DNA from: an uncultured Collinsella sp.
GTDB taxonomy: Bacteria; Actinomycetota; Coriobacteriia; Coriobacteriales; Coriobacteriaceae
Assembly: GCA_934646815.1 (NCBI GenBank)
Contig: CAKUEW010000001.1
Span: 322,561-386,560 of the forward strand
DNA length: 64,000 bases
Direction: 5' to 3'
The notes under the pieces were generated by a model that saw only the letters and a list, made by a program, of their open reading frames with translations, did no database searches and was not told the origin of the DNA. Below, piece by piece: positions 8,188 through 16,877 of this stretch. Both the position numbers and the translations under genes were made by a program. Every line of letters begins with the position of its first letter. Positions within the stretch are counted from its first letter, which is position 1.

Positions 8188-8544
8188 GATTGCGCTCTGC
8201 AAGCAGCCGCTGCGGTATGATTTTCTAAACAAAAAACGAAAGCCTGCTATAGGCCATAGTTTTGCAAGGGGGTTCCTTCCTAACGGAGGGCATCCCCTAG
8301 TTTTATTTAGATGGCAGCTGGGGGACGAAAAGCTGCATTGCCAATCGTCGCCCCGCTGGGTTGCTTGGCGTTACGGTAAGATGTTTCCAGTGATACAGTC
8401 GCCGTGGACTCTACGTGAGGCGGAGACAAAGAAGGGTCGTTGTCCGGTTTTCCGGCAACGGCCCTTTGATGTTTCCACTGCTGCTGGATGGTGCCGCAGA
8501 TGCCGCTAATGTTGCTAGAACACGCTTTGTAGGGCCTCGCATTC

Positions 8545-8668
8545 CGGAAGTGCGGGGAAAAATCGAAAACCTCCGAGCACAACCCGATTTTTGCCAACAA
8601 AACCGCAGGTCGCGGAAGTTTAAAACTGGGGTCTGGTCGAACGACCTCGGTTTTACCTCGCACTTCCG
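8545..8668 (+). repeat. MITE-like inverted-repeat element, copy 2
   Basis: Same length (124 bp) and orientation as the copy at 5971-6094, with terminal inverted repeat CGGAAGTGCG / CGCACTTCCG. The first 24 bases are identical to copy 1, and the internal blocks TTTTGCCAACAAAA and GGGGTCTGGTCG are conserved. Copies 1 and 2 form a direct repeat around the DUF2188 and ATPase genes, so recombination between them could delete that segment. Confidence 0.75.
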
Positions 8669-8679
8669 AAAGCGCCTGC

Positions 8680-8803
8680 CGGAAGTATGCGGCAAATTCT
8701 GAAACCCCCAAGCACACCGCCTTATTCTTGTAAAGAAGCAGCAGGTAGAAGCGTTGCCGCCATTCGACATGGTCGACATGCTTGGAATTTGCCGCATACT
8801 TCA
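8680..8803 (+). repeat. Related inverted-repeat element, copy 3 (diverged)
   Basis: Begins 12 bases after copy 2. Its ends form an 18-bp perfect inverted repeat (GAAGTATGCGGCAAATTC at 8682-8699 with its complement at 8785-8802). The start CGGAAGTATGCGG and the following GAAACCCCCAAGCACACC align with copies 1 and 2 (CGGAAGTGCGG, GAAAACCTCCGAGCACA). It therefore looks like a diverged family member with longer terminal repeats and a different interior. Confidence 0.65.
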
Positions 8804-8951
8804 GGATTGAGTGTTCATTTAGCACTCTCGATGCCTCACATCCTCTGAAGATGTTCTTAAAACAGTTTTAAAAGTTGCCCTGCGCCTACATTGGCAGCGT
8901 AAAATACGCATAATTAGCCATAGTGGATAACGGATTAGGAGGGGTTGCGCT

Positions 8952-11126
8952 ATGGAGGTGCTGGTTGTTGGCAATACTGCATATGTTGACGACGACTTTT
9001 GCGCCAAGGCGTTCCCTGGTGACCATGTGCAGGTCGTGGCGGCGCAGGACGCGCAACGCGATGACTCGCCGGCGCCCTCGTCGTGGAAAGAGCTGCTGCA
9101 GCACCTGGACCAGGCTTACGAGTTCGATCGCGTGGTCTACCTTTCCACTTACCTCACGCCGCATACCGAGACCTTTGGCGACATCGAGCTTCTGCGCTCT
9201 GTCTTTCGCGCCTGCATGGGCCGCCGTGTGCAGCTGCTGTTTGTTGCCGGGCCCGCGGGTGCGGAAAGCACCGACGGCGATACAGGCGCCACCGACGCCC
9301 CTGATTCCACAGGCACCGCCGCGCAAACGGGTAAGGGCATTATCGCCCGCGCGGCAAACGACCTGTGCCGCTACTATGCCACGCAAGATGACATCCAGGT
9401 CAAGATCCTCTGTACGCCCTATCTGTATACGGCCTCCGCAGCGCTCAGTGACCCCTTTTTAGTGCCGCTGTTTAATGCATGCTCGACAGGATCGGTTGCG
9501 CTTCAAGGTGCTGTCGACGCTCCGTTTCCCCTGCTGTGCGCGGAAGAACTCGCGGTGCTCATACATCGTGTTTTTGACAGCTGGAATGCCACCTTCGAGA
9601 CGCTTGAGGTCGCGGATGCCTTCCGCCACACCGCGGGCGATCTGGGCGAGGCGCTCCAAGGCCTGTCCCCGGGGCTTTCCGTTGCCTATGGTGATTCGGC
9701 CGGCTATACACTGCCTGCGGGCGATGCCGTTCGCATTCGTTATGGCTGGTTCCAGCGCTATGACCTGCTGCGCGACCTTTCGACTATTCACGCCCGCTGG
9801 GTTAATGGACGCGACAAAAAAGCTAACCCGCTGCGGGCAGCGATTGACCGTATTCAGCTACGGTCGCTGCCTATCAAATGCTTGGAAACGGCTGCCGCCT
9901 GGGTGCTCTTCGAGCTGCTGGAGCACCTGTTTTCTCAGTCGGCCCAGCTCAACGTGCTCGATTATCGTCTTCTCTACGTTGTGCTGATCGGCACGCTCTA
10001 CGGGCTCGACTTTGGCCTGGTGGCGGCGCTGCTGGCTTCGGTGGGCCTGGCGGCGAGCTACTTTACCCAGTACGGCTATACCTTCCAGGGTCTGTTCTAC
10101 GAGCCCTCCAACTGGCTGCCGTTTATCGCGTACTTTGTGGTGGGAGCCGTGTGCGGCTACGTGCAGCTGCGCAACCGCGAGGCGCTCAAAGTGGAGTGCG
10201 ACGAAAACGAACTCGTGCGCAACCGCAACGACTTCCTAACCCGCCTGTACCACGACGCGGTGGAGGACAAGCGCGCCTACAAGCGCCAGATCGTGGGGCG
10301 CCACGACAGCTTCGGCAAGATCTTTGCCGTGACGCAGGAGCTCGACGTGTTCAATCCGCGCGATATCTATCGCAAGTGCTGCGAGCTGCTGGGCGAGATT
10401 TTGGAGAACGACTCCGTGACGATCTATCACGTCACGGGCGGGTCGTTTGCGCGCCTGGTGGCGGCGAGCCCGGCGATTGCTGGCGATGCGGCCCGTTCGC
10501 TTTCGATGCAGCAGCTCACGCCCATCCTTGAGGGGGCGCGCTCGGGGCTGTGGATCAACCGCGCGATGACGCCGGGGCTCCCCATGTTTGGCTACATTAT
10601 CGAGCGCGACGGGGCGCCGCTGGTCATGATTTTTGTGCGCCGCGCGGCCGAGAGCCAAATGACGCTGTACTACCAAAACCTCTTTCGCATTTTGTGCGGC
10701 CTGGTCGAAAGCGCGCTGGGGCGTGCCTTCGATTACGAGGCCGTGGCGCAGGAAAAACGCTGCATTACGGGGACGTGCGTGCTTAAGCAAGACGCATTTG
10801 CTCAGGAGCTGGTGGCAGAGCAGGCGCTGTGCGACAGCAAGATGGGGAGCTTTTTGCTTTTGCGCGTGGTACCGGGGATGGAGCCTGTGGGCGAGCTCGT
10901 CGGGGCCATTGGTTCGGCGATTCGCGAGAGCGACGCCGCGGGCCTGGTGGATGGCGACACGCTGTACCTGCTGATGCGCCAGGCGAGCGACGCGGACCTG
11001 TCCGTTATAAGGTCACGCCTGGCAGCCAGGCAAATTACCGTTGAGCCGGTCGACGGAGAGGGCGTTGTGGCGCTGTTGCAGCGCATTGCCCCCGCTAACC
11101 GCAATGATGAGGGGGACGCCGCTTGA
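8952..11126 (+). CDS. pelD: PelD, c-di-GMP-binding regulator of Pel polysaccharide synthesis
   Basis: A 724-residue membrane protein. Residues 1 to about 290 look like a Rossmann/NAD-epimerase-type domain (MEVLVVGNTAYVDD start). About 305-405 hold four hydrophobic segments, then a short coiled coil, a GAF domain (about 465-590) and a C-terminal degenerate GGDEF domain. The GGDEF signature has decayed to DGDTL (667-671), but RESD at 658-661 keeps the exact RxxD-x5 spacing of the c-di-GMP inhibitory site. The protein is thus a receptor, not a cyclase, as PelD is in Pseudomonas. In known systems c-di-GMP-bound PelD switches on the PelF synthase complex at the membrane. It opens an eight-gene operon with AGGAGGGG as ribosome site. 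The long N-terminal domain is absent from Proteobacterial PelD. Confidence 0.85.
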   Translation: MEVLVVGNTAYVDDDFCAKAFPGDHVQVVAAQDAQRDDSPAPSSWKELLQHLDQAYEFDRVVYLSTYLTPHTETFGDIELLRSVFRACMGRRVQLLFVAGPAGAESTDGDTGATDAPDSTGTAAQTGKGIIARAANDLCRYYATQDDIQVKILCTPYLYTASAALSDPFLVPLFNACSTGSVALQGAVDAPFPLLCAEELAVLIHRVFDSWNATFETLEVADAFRHTAGDLGEALQGLSPGLSVAYGDSAGYTLPAGDAVRIRYGWFQRYDLLRDLSTIHARWVNGRDKKANPLRAAIDRIQLRSLPIKCLETAAAWVLFELLEHLFSQSAQLNVLDYRLLYVVLIGTLYGLDFGLVAALLASVGLAASYFTQYGYTFQGLFYEPSNWLPFIAYFVVGAVCGYVQLRNREALKVECDENELVRNRNDFLTRLYHDAVEDKRAYKRQIVGRHDSFGKIFAVTQELDVFNPRDIYRKCCELLGEILENDSVTIYHVTGGSFARLVAASPAIAGDAARSLSMQQLTPILEGARSGLWINRAMTPGLPMFGYIIERDGAPLVMIFVRRAAESQMTLYYQNLFRILCGLVESALGRAFDYEAVAQEKRCITGTCVLKQDAFAQELVAEQALCDSKMGSFLLLRVVPGMEPVGELVGAIGSAIRESDAAGLVDGDTLYLLMRQASDADLSVIRSRLAARQITVEPVDGEGVVALLQRIAPANRNDEGDAA

Positions 11127-12028
11127 TCTCGCTCGTTGTTGCCGCAGTGCTGCTGTTGATCCACGTGCTGGTGTGCCTGGTGCTGTGGACCCTTATGAAG
11201 CTGGGTCTGCTGCCGGTGCGTGGCCATATGCTGGCCGTTATGGTGCTCGTGCCGCTATGGGGGCCACTGCTGGTGGTGCTGCTTTGCGCGCGCAGCGCCG
11301 TGTTTGGCGACGCGCTTAAGGACAGCACGCTGGAATCGCTGCGTATTAACGACGGCATGCACCGCAGCATGCTGGTGCAGGGCCGCGAGGGCGACGCCGG
11401 CGTGGTGCCGCTGGAGGAAGCGCTCATCGTCAACGACGCGGGCGACCGCCGCCGGCTGATGCTCTCCATGCTCACCGAGGACCCGGATGCGTACCTGGCG
11501 CAGCTGCAGGCCGCCAAACTCAACGACGATGTGGAGGTGGCGCACTACGCTGCGACGGCGGTGGCGCAGATCTCCAAGGAGTCCGACCTTAAGCTGCAGC
11601 AGCTGGAGCGTGCGTATAAGACCGATCCGAGCGCCGCGAACCTGGGCGCGTACTGCGACTTTTTGGGCACGTACCTGGAATCGGGCTTGGCCGAGGGTCG
11701 CGTGGCGCAGATTCAGCATCAGCAGTATGCGCAGCTGCTCGCACGTCGTTGCGAGTGCGAGGATAGCGTACCGCTGCGTGTTGCCTACGCCGGTGCGCTG
11801 GCAGACGCGGGTGACATTGACGAGGCACAGAGCGTAGCCAACCAGCTGATCGCCGATGCGCCCGACGAACAAGACGCGTGGATGCTCTGCCTGCGCCTGG
11901 CCGTGATGCGCCGCGATGGCGCGGGCGTGCAGCAGGTGATTGATGCAATCGACAACCAGCATGTGTATTTGAGTGCCGAAAACCGCGAAAAGCTTACGTT
12001 TTGGCGCGATGGGGAGGAGGCCCGATGA
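11123..12028 (+). CDS. pelE: PelE, membrane-anchored TPR-like scaffold of the Pel complex
   Basis: A 301-residue protein with two N-terminal membrane helices (LVVAAVLLLIHVLVCLVLW and the segment near residues 35-55), followed by a soluble helical-repeat domain rich in Ala, Leu, Asp and Gln. This is the PelE layout, in which the TPR-like part is thought to hold PelD, PelF and PelG together. The TTG start at 11123 overlaps the pelD TGA, with GAGGGGG upstream. Sequence similarity alone is weak, and the assignment rests mostly on topology and on position between pelD and the deacetylase gene. Confidence 0.72.
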   Translation: MISLVVAAVLLLIHVLVCLVLWTLMKLGLLPVRGHMLAVMVLVPLWGPLLVVLLCARSAVFGDALKDSTLESLRINDGMHRSMLVQGREGDAGVVPLEEALIVNDAGDRRRLMLSMLTEDPDAYLAQLQAAKLNDDVEVAHYAATAVAQISKESDLKLQQLERAYKTDPSAANLGAYCDFLGTYLESGLAEGRVAQIQHQQYAQLLARRCECEDSVPLRVAYAGALADAGDIDEAQSVANQLIADAPDEQDAWMLCLRLAVMRRDGAGVQQVIDAIDNQHVYLSAENREKLTFWRDGEEAR

Positions 12029-13905
12029 ACGTAGTGCACCGCGTGCGCGACCATGCGGGTCGCTTTCGCTGGATGGGGCTGCTCGTGGTGTGGGCGGTCT
12101 TTATTGCCATGGCCGCCGTGCTGTTTATTGAGCGCGCCGGCGTGCAGTATAGCGCCGGGCAGCATAAGCTGGGCATGCTCGCTGCCAACGACGCCACGCC
12201 TGCAAGCTCGGCAATCTTTGGGCAAAAGCCTACCTGCCTGGTCATTGCTGACTCGGATCAGAGCGGTGTCGATGACGTAAAAGACCAGTTCGACCAGATT
12301 TTGCTGGACATGAAGATCGCCCACCGCGATGTGGATATTGCCACCGACGGCGCGGACGCGATTCCCTCGCTCACGTCGTTCGATCGCGTGATTTTACTGA
12401 TGCCTTCGCTCGACGGTCTGGGCACGCACCTCACCGACATCATGAGCTGGGTGCGCGCCGGTGGCTCGCTCATGCTGGGCATGACGCCGGATAGCACGAG
12501 CTATCTGCAGGCGATCGCGCCCAAGCTGGGTATCGATACCGTGAGCTACGACTACGTGACGGCTGAGAGTATCGTACCGAGCGAGGACTTTATGATCGGC
12601 GGGGGCCAGCGCTTTGAGCTCTCCGACCCCTTCGATTCGTCGCTTTCGGTTTCGCTGCGCGAGGATGCGCAAGTGTGGGCCAAGACCGGCGATGAGGAAG
12701 CTCCGCTCATTTGGTCGAGCGATTGCGGCAGTGGCCAGACCGTGGTGTGCAATATCGGCATCTACGACAAAGTCCTGCGCGGGTTCTATGCTTCGGCAAT
12801 CAGCCTGCTGGGCGATGCGACGGTATATCCCGTCATCAACAGCGCCGTTTTCTACCTGGACGATTTTCCCAGTCCCGTGCCCTCGGGCGACGGCACCTAC
12901 ATTAAACGCGACTACGGCCTTTCCATTGCCGATTTTTACGCCAAGGTGTGGTGGCCCGACCTGCAAAAGCTGGCGCAGCAATACGACATTCGCTATACCG
13001 GCGTGATGATCGAAAACTACGAGGACGCGGTCAACCAGACCGAACCCGCACGTCAGGCCGATACCACGCAGTTCCGCTACTTTGGCGGCATGCTGCTGCA
13101 GATGGGCGGAGAGCTGGGTTTTCACGGCTATAACCATCAGCCGCTCGCGCTTTCGGATACCGACTACGGCACGCTCTACGACTACAAGACGTGGAAGAAC
13201 AAGGAGACGCTCGTCGCGGCGCTCAATGAGCTTATCGCTTTCCAGGACGACGTGCTTCCAAACGCGCATGGTTCGGTCTACGTGCCGCCGTCGAATATCC
13301 TTTCGGCCCGCGCGCGCAAGATCATCGGCACCGATGTTCCGCGCATTAAAACCATTGCCAGTACGTACTTTGAGGACGGAACCGACCTGCCTTACGTGCA
13401 GGAGTTTGGCGTGGCGAGCGACGGCATCGTGGAGCAGCCGCGCATCGTGTCGGGCGGCATGGTCGACGATACCTATATGCGTCTGGCCGCCGTGTCCGAG
13501 CTCAACATGCACTACGTGAGCACGCACTTTATGCACCCGGACGACCTGCTGGACCCCGATCGCGGCGCCGAGGAGGGCTGGGAGGTCTACAAGGGTGGCC
13601 TGACCGACTACCTGGACTGGCTGACCGAGTCCGCGCCCGACTTGCGCATGCAGACTGGCTCCGAGTGCTCGGGCGCCATCCAGCGCTTCTCGTCGGCAAC
13701 GGTGGATGTGGACACGAACGAGGACACCTGGACCGTGACGCTCGGCAACTTCCACGACGAGGCATGGCTCATGTTCCGCGCCAATAGCGGCGAGCCGGGC
13801 GCGGTGACAGGTGGCGAGCTTACACACCTAACGGGCAATCTGTATCTGCTCAAGGCGAACGACAAGACCGTTACGATCGAGCGTAAGGAGGGCAGCGACC
13901 GATGA
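12025..13905 (+). CDS. pelA: DUF2194 polysaccharide deacetylase-like protein in the PelA position
   Basis: A 626-residue protein with one N-terminal membrane anchor (about 16-37), so most of it faces outward. The C-terminal half has features of a CE4-type deacetylase: L-D-D-F-P at 278-282, giving the metal/catalytic aspartates, and H-G-Y-N-H at 367-371, giving the two metal-binding histidines. In Gram-positive pel operons a protein of this type replaces the deacetylase half of PelA and removes acetyl groups from the GalNAc-rich polymer. I see no separate hydrolase domain in it. ATG 12025 overlaps the pelE stop (ATGA) and has GGAGGAGG upstream. The N-terminal 250 residues resemble an extracytoplasmic sensor or glutamine-amidotransferase-like fold. 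Confidence 0.75.
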   Translation: MNVVHRVRDHAGRFRWMGLLVVWAVFIAMAAVLFIERAGVQYSAGQHKLGMLAANDATPASSAIFGQKPTCLVIADSDQSGVDDVKDQFDQILLDMKIAHRDVDIATDGADAIPSLTSFDRVILLMPSLDGLGTHLTDIMSWVRAGGSLMLGMTPDSTSYLQAIAPKLGIDTVSYDYVTAESIVPSEDFMIGGGQRFELSDPFDSSLSVSLREDAQVWAKTGDEEAPLIWSSDCGSGQTVVCNIGIYDKVLRGFYASAISLLGDATVYPVINSAVFYLDDFPSPVPSGDGTYIKRDYGLSIADFYAKVWWPDLQKLAQQYDIRYTGVMIENYEDAVNQTEPARQADTTQFRYFGGMLLQMGGELGFHGYNHQPLALSDTDYGTLYDYKTWKNKETLVAALNELIAFQDDVLPNAHGSVYVPPSNILSARARKIIGTDVPRIKTIASTYFEDGTDLPYVQEFGVASDGIVEQPRIVSGGMVDDTYMRLAAVSELNMHYVSTHFMHPDDLLDPDRGAEEGWEVYKGGLTDYLDWLTESAPDLRMQTGSECSGAIQRFSSATVDVDTNEDTWTVTLGNFHDEAWLMFRANSGEPGAVTGGELTHLTGNLYLLKANDKTVTIERKEGSDR

Positions 13906-15329
13906 GAATCTGCTTGGTACTCGAGGGCTGCTACCCCTATGTGCACGGCGGTGTGTCCACCTGGATGCACGGCTACATCACGGCCATGCCCGAGCACGAG
14001 TTTGTGCTGTGGGTGATTGGCGCGCACGCCGAGGACCGCGGCAAGTTTGTCTACGAGCTGCCCAGCAATGTCGTTGGGGTGCACGAGGTGTTTTTGGACG
14101 ACGCCCTGCGCCTGTCCGGCGAGCAGCACGAGGCGAGCTTTAACGACCAGGAACGCGAGGCGCTGCGCCGTCTGGTGTCGCTTTCCAACCCCGACTGGGA
14201 CGTGCTGTTTGGCATATTCCAGCGCCGCCGCGTGCACCCGCTCTCGTTTTTACAGAGCCGTACGTTTATGGACATCTTCCGCGACGTATGCCTGGCCGAG
14301 TATCCCTATACGCCCTTTGCCGATGCCTTCCACACCATGCGTTCCATGCTGCTGCCGGTGCTGCATCTGCTGGGCAGCGAGGTGCCGGTGGCAGACGTAT
14401 ATCATGCCATCTCGACCGGCTACGGAGGTCTTTTGGCAAGCCTGGGCTCCAGCATGAACAACGCGCCGGCGCTGCTCACCGAGCACGGCATTTACACCCG
14501 CGAGCGCGAGGAGGAGATCATTCGCGCCGACTGGGTGGTGCCGTCGTTTAAGGATCGCTGGATTCGCTTTTTCTATATGCTGTCCGAGGAAATCTACCGC
14601 CGCGCCTTCCGTGTGACGAGTCTGTTCCACAACGCCCGCAAGACGCAGGTCGATATGGGCTGCGACGCGTCCAAGTGCCTGGTGATCCCCAACGGCATTC
14701 AGTTCGATCGCTTTAAGGGTATTCCGCTTAAGCCCGACGACGGCTGGGTGGACATTGGCGCTGTGGTGCGCCTGGCGCCCATCAAAGACGTTAAGACCAT
14801 GATTTATGCCTTCTTTGAGCTGCACGAGCGCCTGCCAAACGTGCGCCTGCACATTATGGGCGGCGTGGACGACGAGGAATACGGCGCCGAGTGCCACGCG
14901 CTGGTAGAGACGCTGGGTGTGCGCGACCTGATCTTTACCGGTCGCGTGGACGTAGTCGAGTACATGCAAAAGCTCGACTTTACCATTTTGACGAGTATCT
15001 CCGAGGGCCAGCCACTGAGCGTGCTGGAATCGCTGGGCGCGCGTCGCCCCTGCGTGACGACCGAGGTGGGCTGCTGCCGCGAGCTGCTGGAAGGCGCTCC
15101 CGGCGACGACTTTGGCGTGGCAGGCTTTGTGAGTCCGCCCATGTATCGCAAGGGCCTGGCCGATGCCATGGAGCGCATGTGCGCAAGCCGTGCCCGCCGT
15201 TTGGAGATGGGGGAGCGCGGTCAGCGCCGCGTTGCCACGTACTACCTGCACGAGCAGATGCTCGCCAACTACCGCGCGCTCTACGACGAGACGGCCCGCG
15301 CGTTCGACCTGCCCCGTAAGGAGGTGTAG
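13902..15329 (+). CDS. pelF: PelF, cytosolic glycosyltransferase (GT4) for Pel
   Basis: A 475-residue GT-B glycosyltransferase with the DUF3492 N-terminus typical of PelF (ICLVLEGCYPYVHGGVSTW). The C-terminal GT4 domain shows VIPNGIQFDRF and the E-x7-E motif (E368, E376) in ISEGQPLSVLE, which binds the sugar nucleotide. PelF polymerises UDP-linked N-acetylhexosamine on the cytosolic side and hands the chain to PelG. ATG 13902 overlaps the preceding stop. It is the most clearly recognisable member of the operon and identifies the cluster as Pel rather than another exopolysaccharide. Confidence 0.93.
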   Translation: MRICLVLEGCYPYVHGGVSTWMHGYITAMPEHEFVLWVIGAHAEDRGKFVYELPSNVVGVHEVFLDDALRLSGEQHEASFNDQEREALRRLVSLSNPDWDVLFGIFQRRRVHPLSFLQSRTFMDIFRDVCLAEYPYTPFADAFHTMRSMLLPVLHLLGSEVPVADVYHAISTGYGGLLASLGSSMNNAPALLTEHGIYTREREEEIIRADWVVPSFKDRWIRFFYMLSEEIYRRAFRVTSLFHNARKTQVDMGCDASKCLVIPNGIQFDRFKGIPLKPDDGWVDIGAVVRLAPIKDVKTMIYAFFELHERLPNVRLHIMGGVDDEEYGAECHALVETLGVRDLIFTGRVDVVEYMQKLDFTILTSISEGQPLSVLESLGARRPCVTTEVGCCRELLEGAPGDDFGVAGFVSPPMYRKGLADAMERMCASRARRLEMGERGQRRVATYYLHEQMLANYRALYDETARAFDLPRKEV

Positions 15330-15332
15330 CCC

Positions 15333-16877
15333 ATGGCCGGAATCGGATTTGAGCTTAAGCGCCTGTTTAAGCGCAAGGGCCTGTTTGCCACCATGCGCGC
15401 CTATGGCTACGCCGGCATTGTGTGCACGGGCCCCATGCTGCTGGGCGTGCTGCTGCAGGTGGGCATTTTGGTGCTGTGCAGCCTGTGGGGCGTGGGCCGA
15501 GCCAACCAGGACTTGCTCGTGTGCATGGTCACCTATACGCTGCTGGCCTCGCTTACGCTCACGAGCTTTTTCTCCATGCCCGTCACGCGTTTTTTGGCCG
15601 ATATGCTCTTTGCCGAGCGCGAGGAAGAGATCCTGCCCTCGTTTTGGGGCTCCAACGCCATTATGTTGGTTGCGGGCACAGTGCTGTACGGTATCTTCTT
15701 GCTGTTCTCGGGCGCCACGCTGCTGCAGGGACTGCTGTGCCTGTGGTTGTTCAACATTATGGTCGTCAACTGGAACGGCATGAGCTACCTCACGGCCATC
15801 AAGGACTACCGCGGCATTTTGTGCAGTTTTGCGGCCGCCATCGGCGTGGCGTGCTTGTGCGCCTTGGCTGCGCTGGCGCTGAGGCTGCCGCCGGTCGAGG
15901 GCCTGCTGGCATCGATCGCCTTGGGCTACGGCGTGATGCTCGCCTGGGACGTGGTGCTGCTGTACCGGTATTTTCCGCAGAGCGATCGCAGCCCCTGGCT
16001 CTTTTTGCGCTGGCTCGACGAGTTTATGCCGTTGGCGCTCACGGGCTTGTTTACCAATCTGGGCCTCTTCGCGCACCTGGTGATTATTTGGGCCGGGCCC
16101 ATCGGCGTGCAGGTCAAGGGTCTGTTTTACGGCGCGCCCTATCACGACGTGCCGGCGCTTATCGCGTTTTTGACCATTTTGGTCACGACCGTCAACTTTG
16201 TGGTGTCGGTCGAGGTCAACTTTTATCCGCGGTATCGCAACTACTACAGCCTGTTCAACGACGGCGGCGTGGTGGGCGATATCGTGGTGGCCGAGGAGGA
16301 AATGCTCGCCACCCTCAACAACGAGCTGCGCTTTTGTGCGCTTAAGCAGCTGTTTGTGACGGCAGCGGTCATCTCGCTGGAGACCACGGTGCTCTCGGCC
16401 CTGCCGCTGGGCTTTAACAACCTTATGCACGGGTATTTCCGTACCCTGTGCGTGGGCTACGGCCTGTACGCGGTGGGCAACACGGTCATGCTCATTTTGC
16501 TGTACTTTACCGACTATAAGGGCGCGGTGCTGGCGTCGGGGCTGTTCGCGGGTGTGGCGGGGCTTGCGACGACCATTTCGCTGTTGTTCCCCACGCAGTT
16601 TTACGGCTTTGGCTTTTTGCTGGGCGCGGCGGTGTTTTTTATCGTGGCGCTGCTGCGGCTCGACACGTATACTGCCAACTTGCCGTATCGTATTTTGAGC
16701 CAGCAGCCCATTGTGGCGACCGACAAGGTGGGCTGGTTTACCGAGCTGGGCCGCGTGCTCGACCATGCCGAGCAGCGCTTTGAGGAGCAGCGCGACGACG
16801 GCGAGCCGCACGGTGCGTTTGAGCGCACGGTGGTCCGCGTGTATCGCAACCATTGGGGAGGTCCTGATGACCGATAG
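15333..16877 (+). CDS. pelG: PelG, membrane transporter/flippase-like subunit
   Basis: A 514-residue integral membrane protein with about twelve hydrophobic helices, starting with MAGIGFELKRLFKRKGLFA, the characteristic PelG N-terminus. It belongs to the MOP/flippase-like fold and is thought to move the Pel chain across the membrane while PelF extends it. It starts three bases after pelF and overlaps the next gene by 11 bases. The C-terminal tail is charged and cytosolic. Confidence 0.9.
   Translation: MAGIGFELKRLFKRKGLFATMRAYGYAGIVCTGPMLLGVLLQVGILVLCSLWGVGRANQDLLVCMVTYTLLASLTLTSFFSMPVTRFLADMLFAEREEEILPSFWGSNAIMLVAGTVLYGIFLLFSGATLLQGLLCLWLFNIMVVNWNGMSYLTAIKDYRGILCSFAAAIGVACLCALAALALRLPPVEGLLASIALGYGVMLAWDVVLLYRYFPQSDRSPWLFLRWLDEFMPLALTGLFTNLGLFAHLVIIWAGPIGVQVKGLFYGAPYHDVPALIAFLTILVTTVNFVVSVEVNFYPRYRNYYSLFNDGGVVGDIVVAEEEMLATLNNELRFCALKQLFVTAAVISLETTVLSALPLGFNNLMHGYFRTLCVGYGLYAVGNTVMLILLYFTDYKGAVLASGLFAGVAGLATTISLLFPTQFYGFGFLLGAAVFFIVALLRLDTYTANLPYRILSQQPIVATDKVGWFTELGRVLDHAEQRFEEQRDDGEPHGAFERTVVRVYRNHWGGPDDR

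Larger units (their letters stand above)
8188..8951. other. Intergenic region with hairpins and two inverted-repeat elements
   Basis: About 760 bases without a convincing gene. It holds a hairpin at 8432-8467 (AAGGGTCGTTGTCCGG with a near-complement), which may end transcripts from the defence island. Then follow repeat copies 2 and 3, listed separately. Just before the pel operon is a 15-base palindrome TTAAAAC-A-GTTTTAA (8857-8871). A loose promoter candidate, TTGCCC at 8875 and TAAAAT at 8900 (19-base spacer), precedes AGGAGGGG at 8937-8944, the pelD ribosome site. The palindrome may be an operator for pel, but that is a guess. Confidence 0.55.

Noticed and set aside
8307-8825. ORFs of 95 to 172 codons read through the repeat elements
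   Set aside because: They run through the inverted repeats and translate palindromic DNA; the same peptides recur at the other copy only because the DNA repeats.
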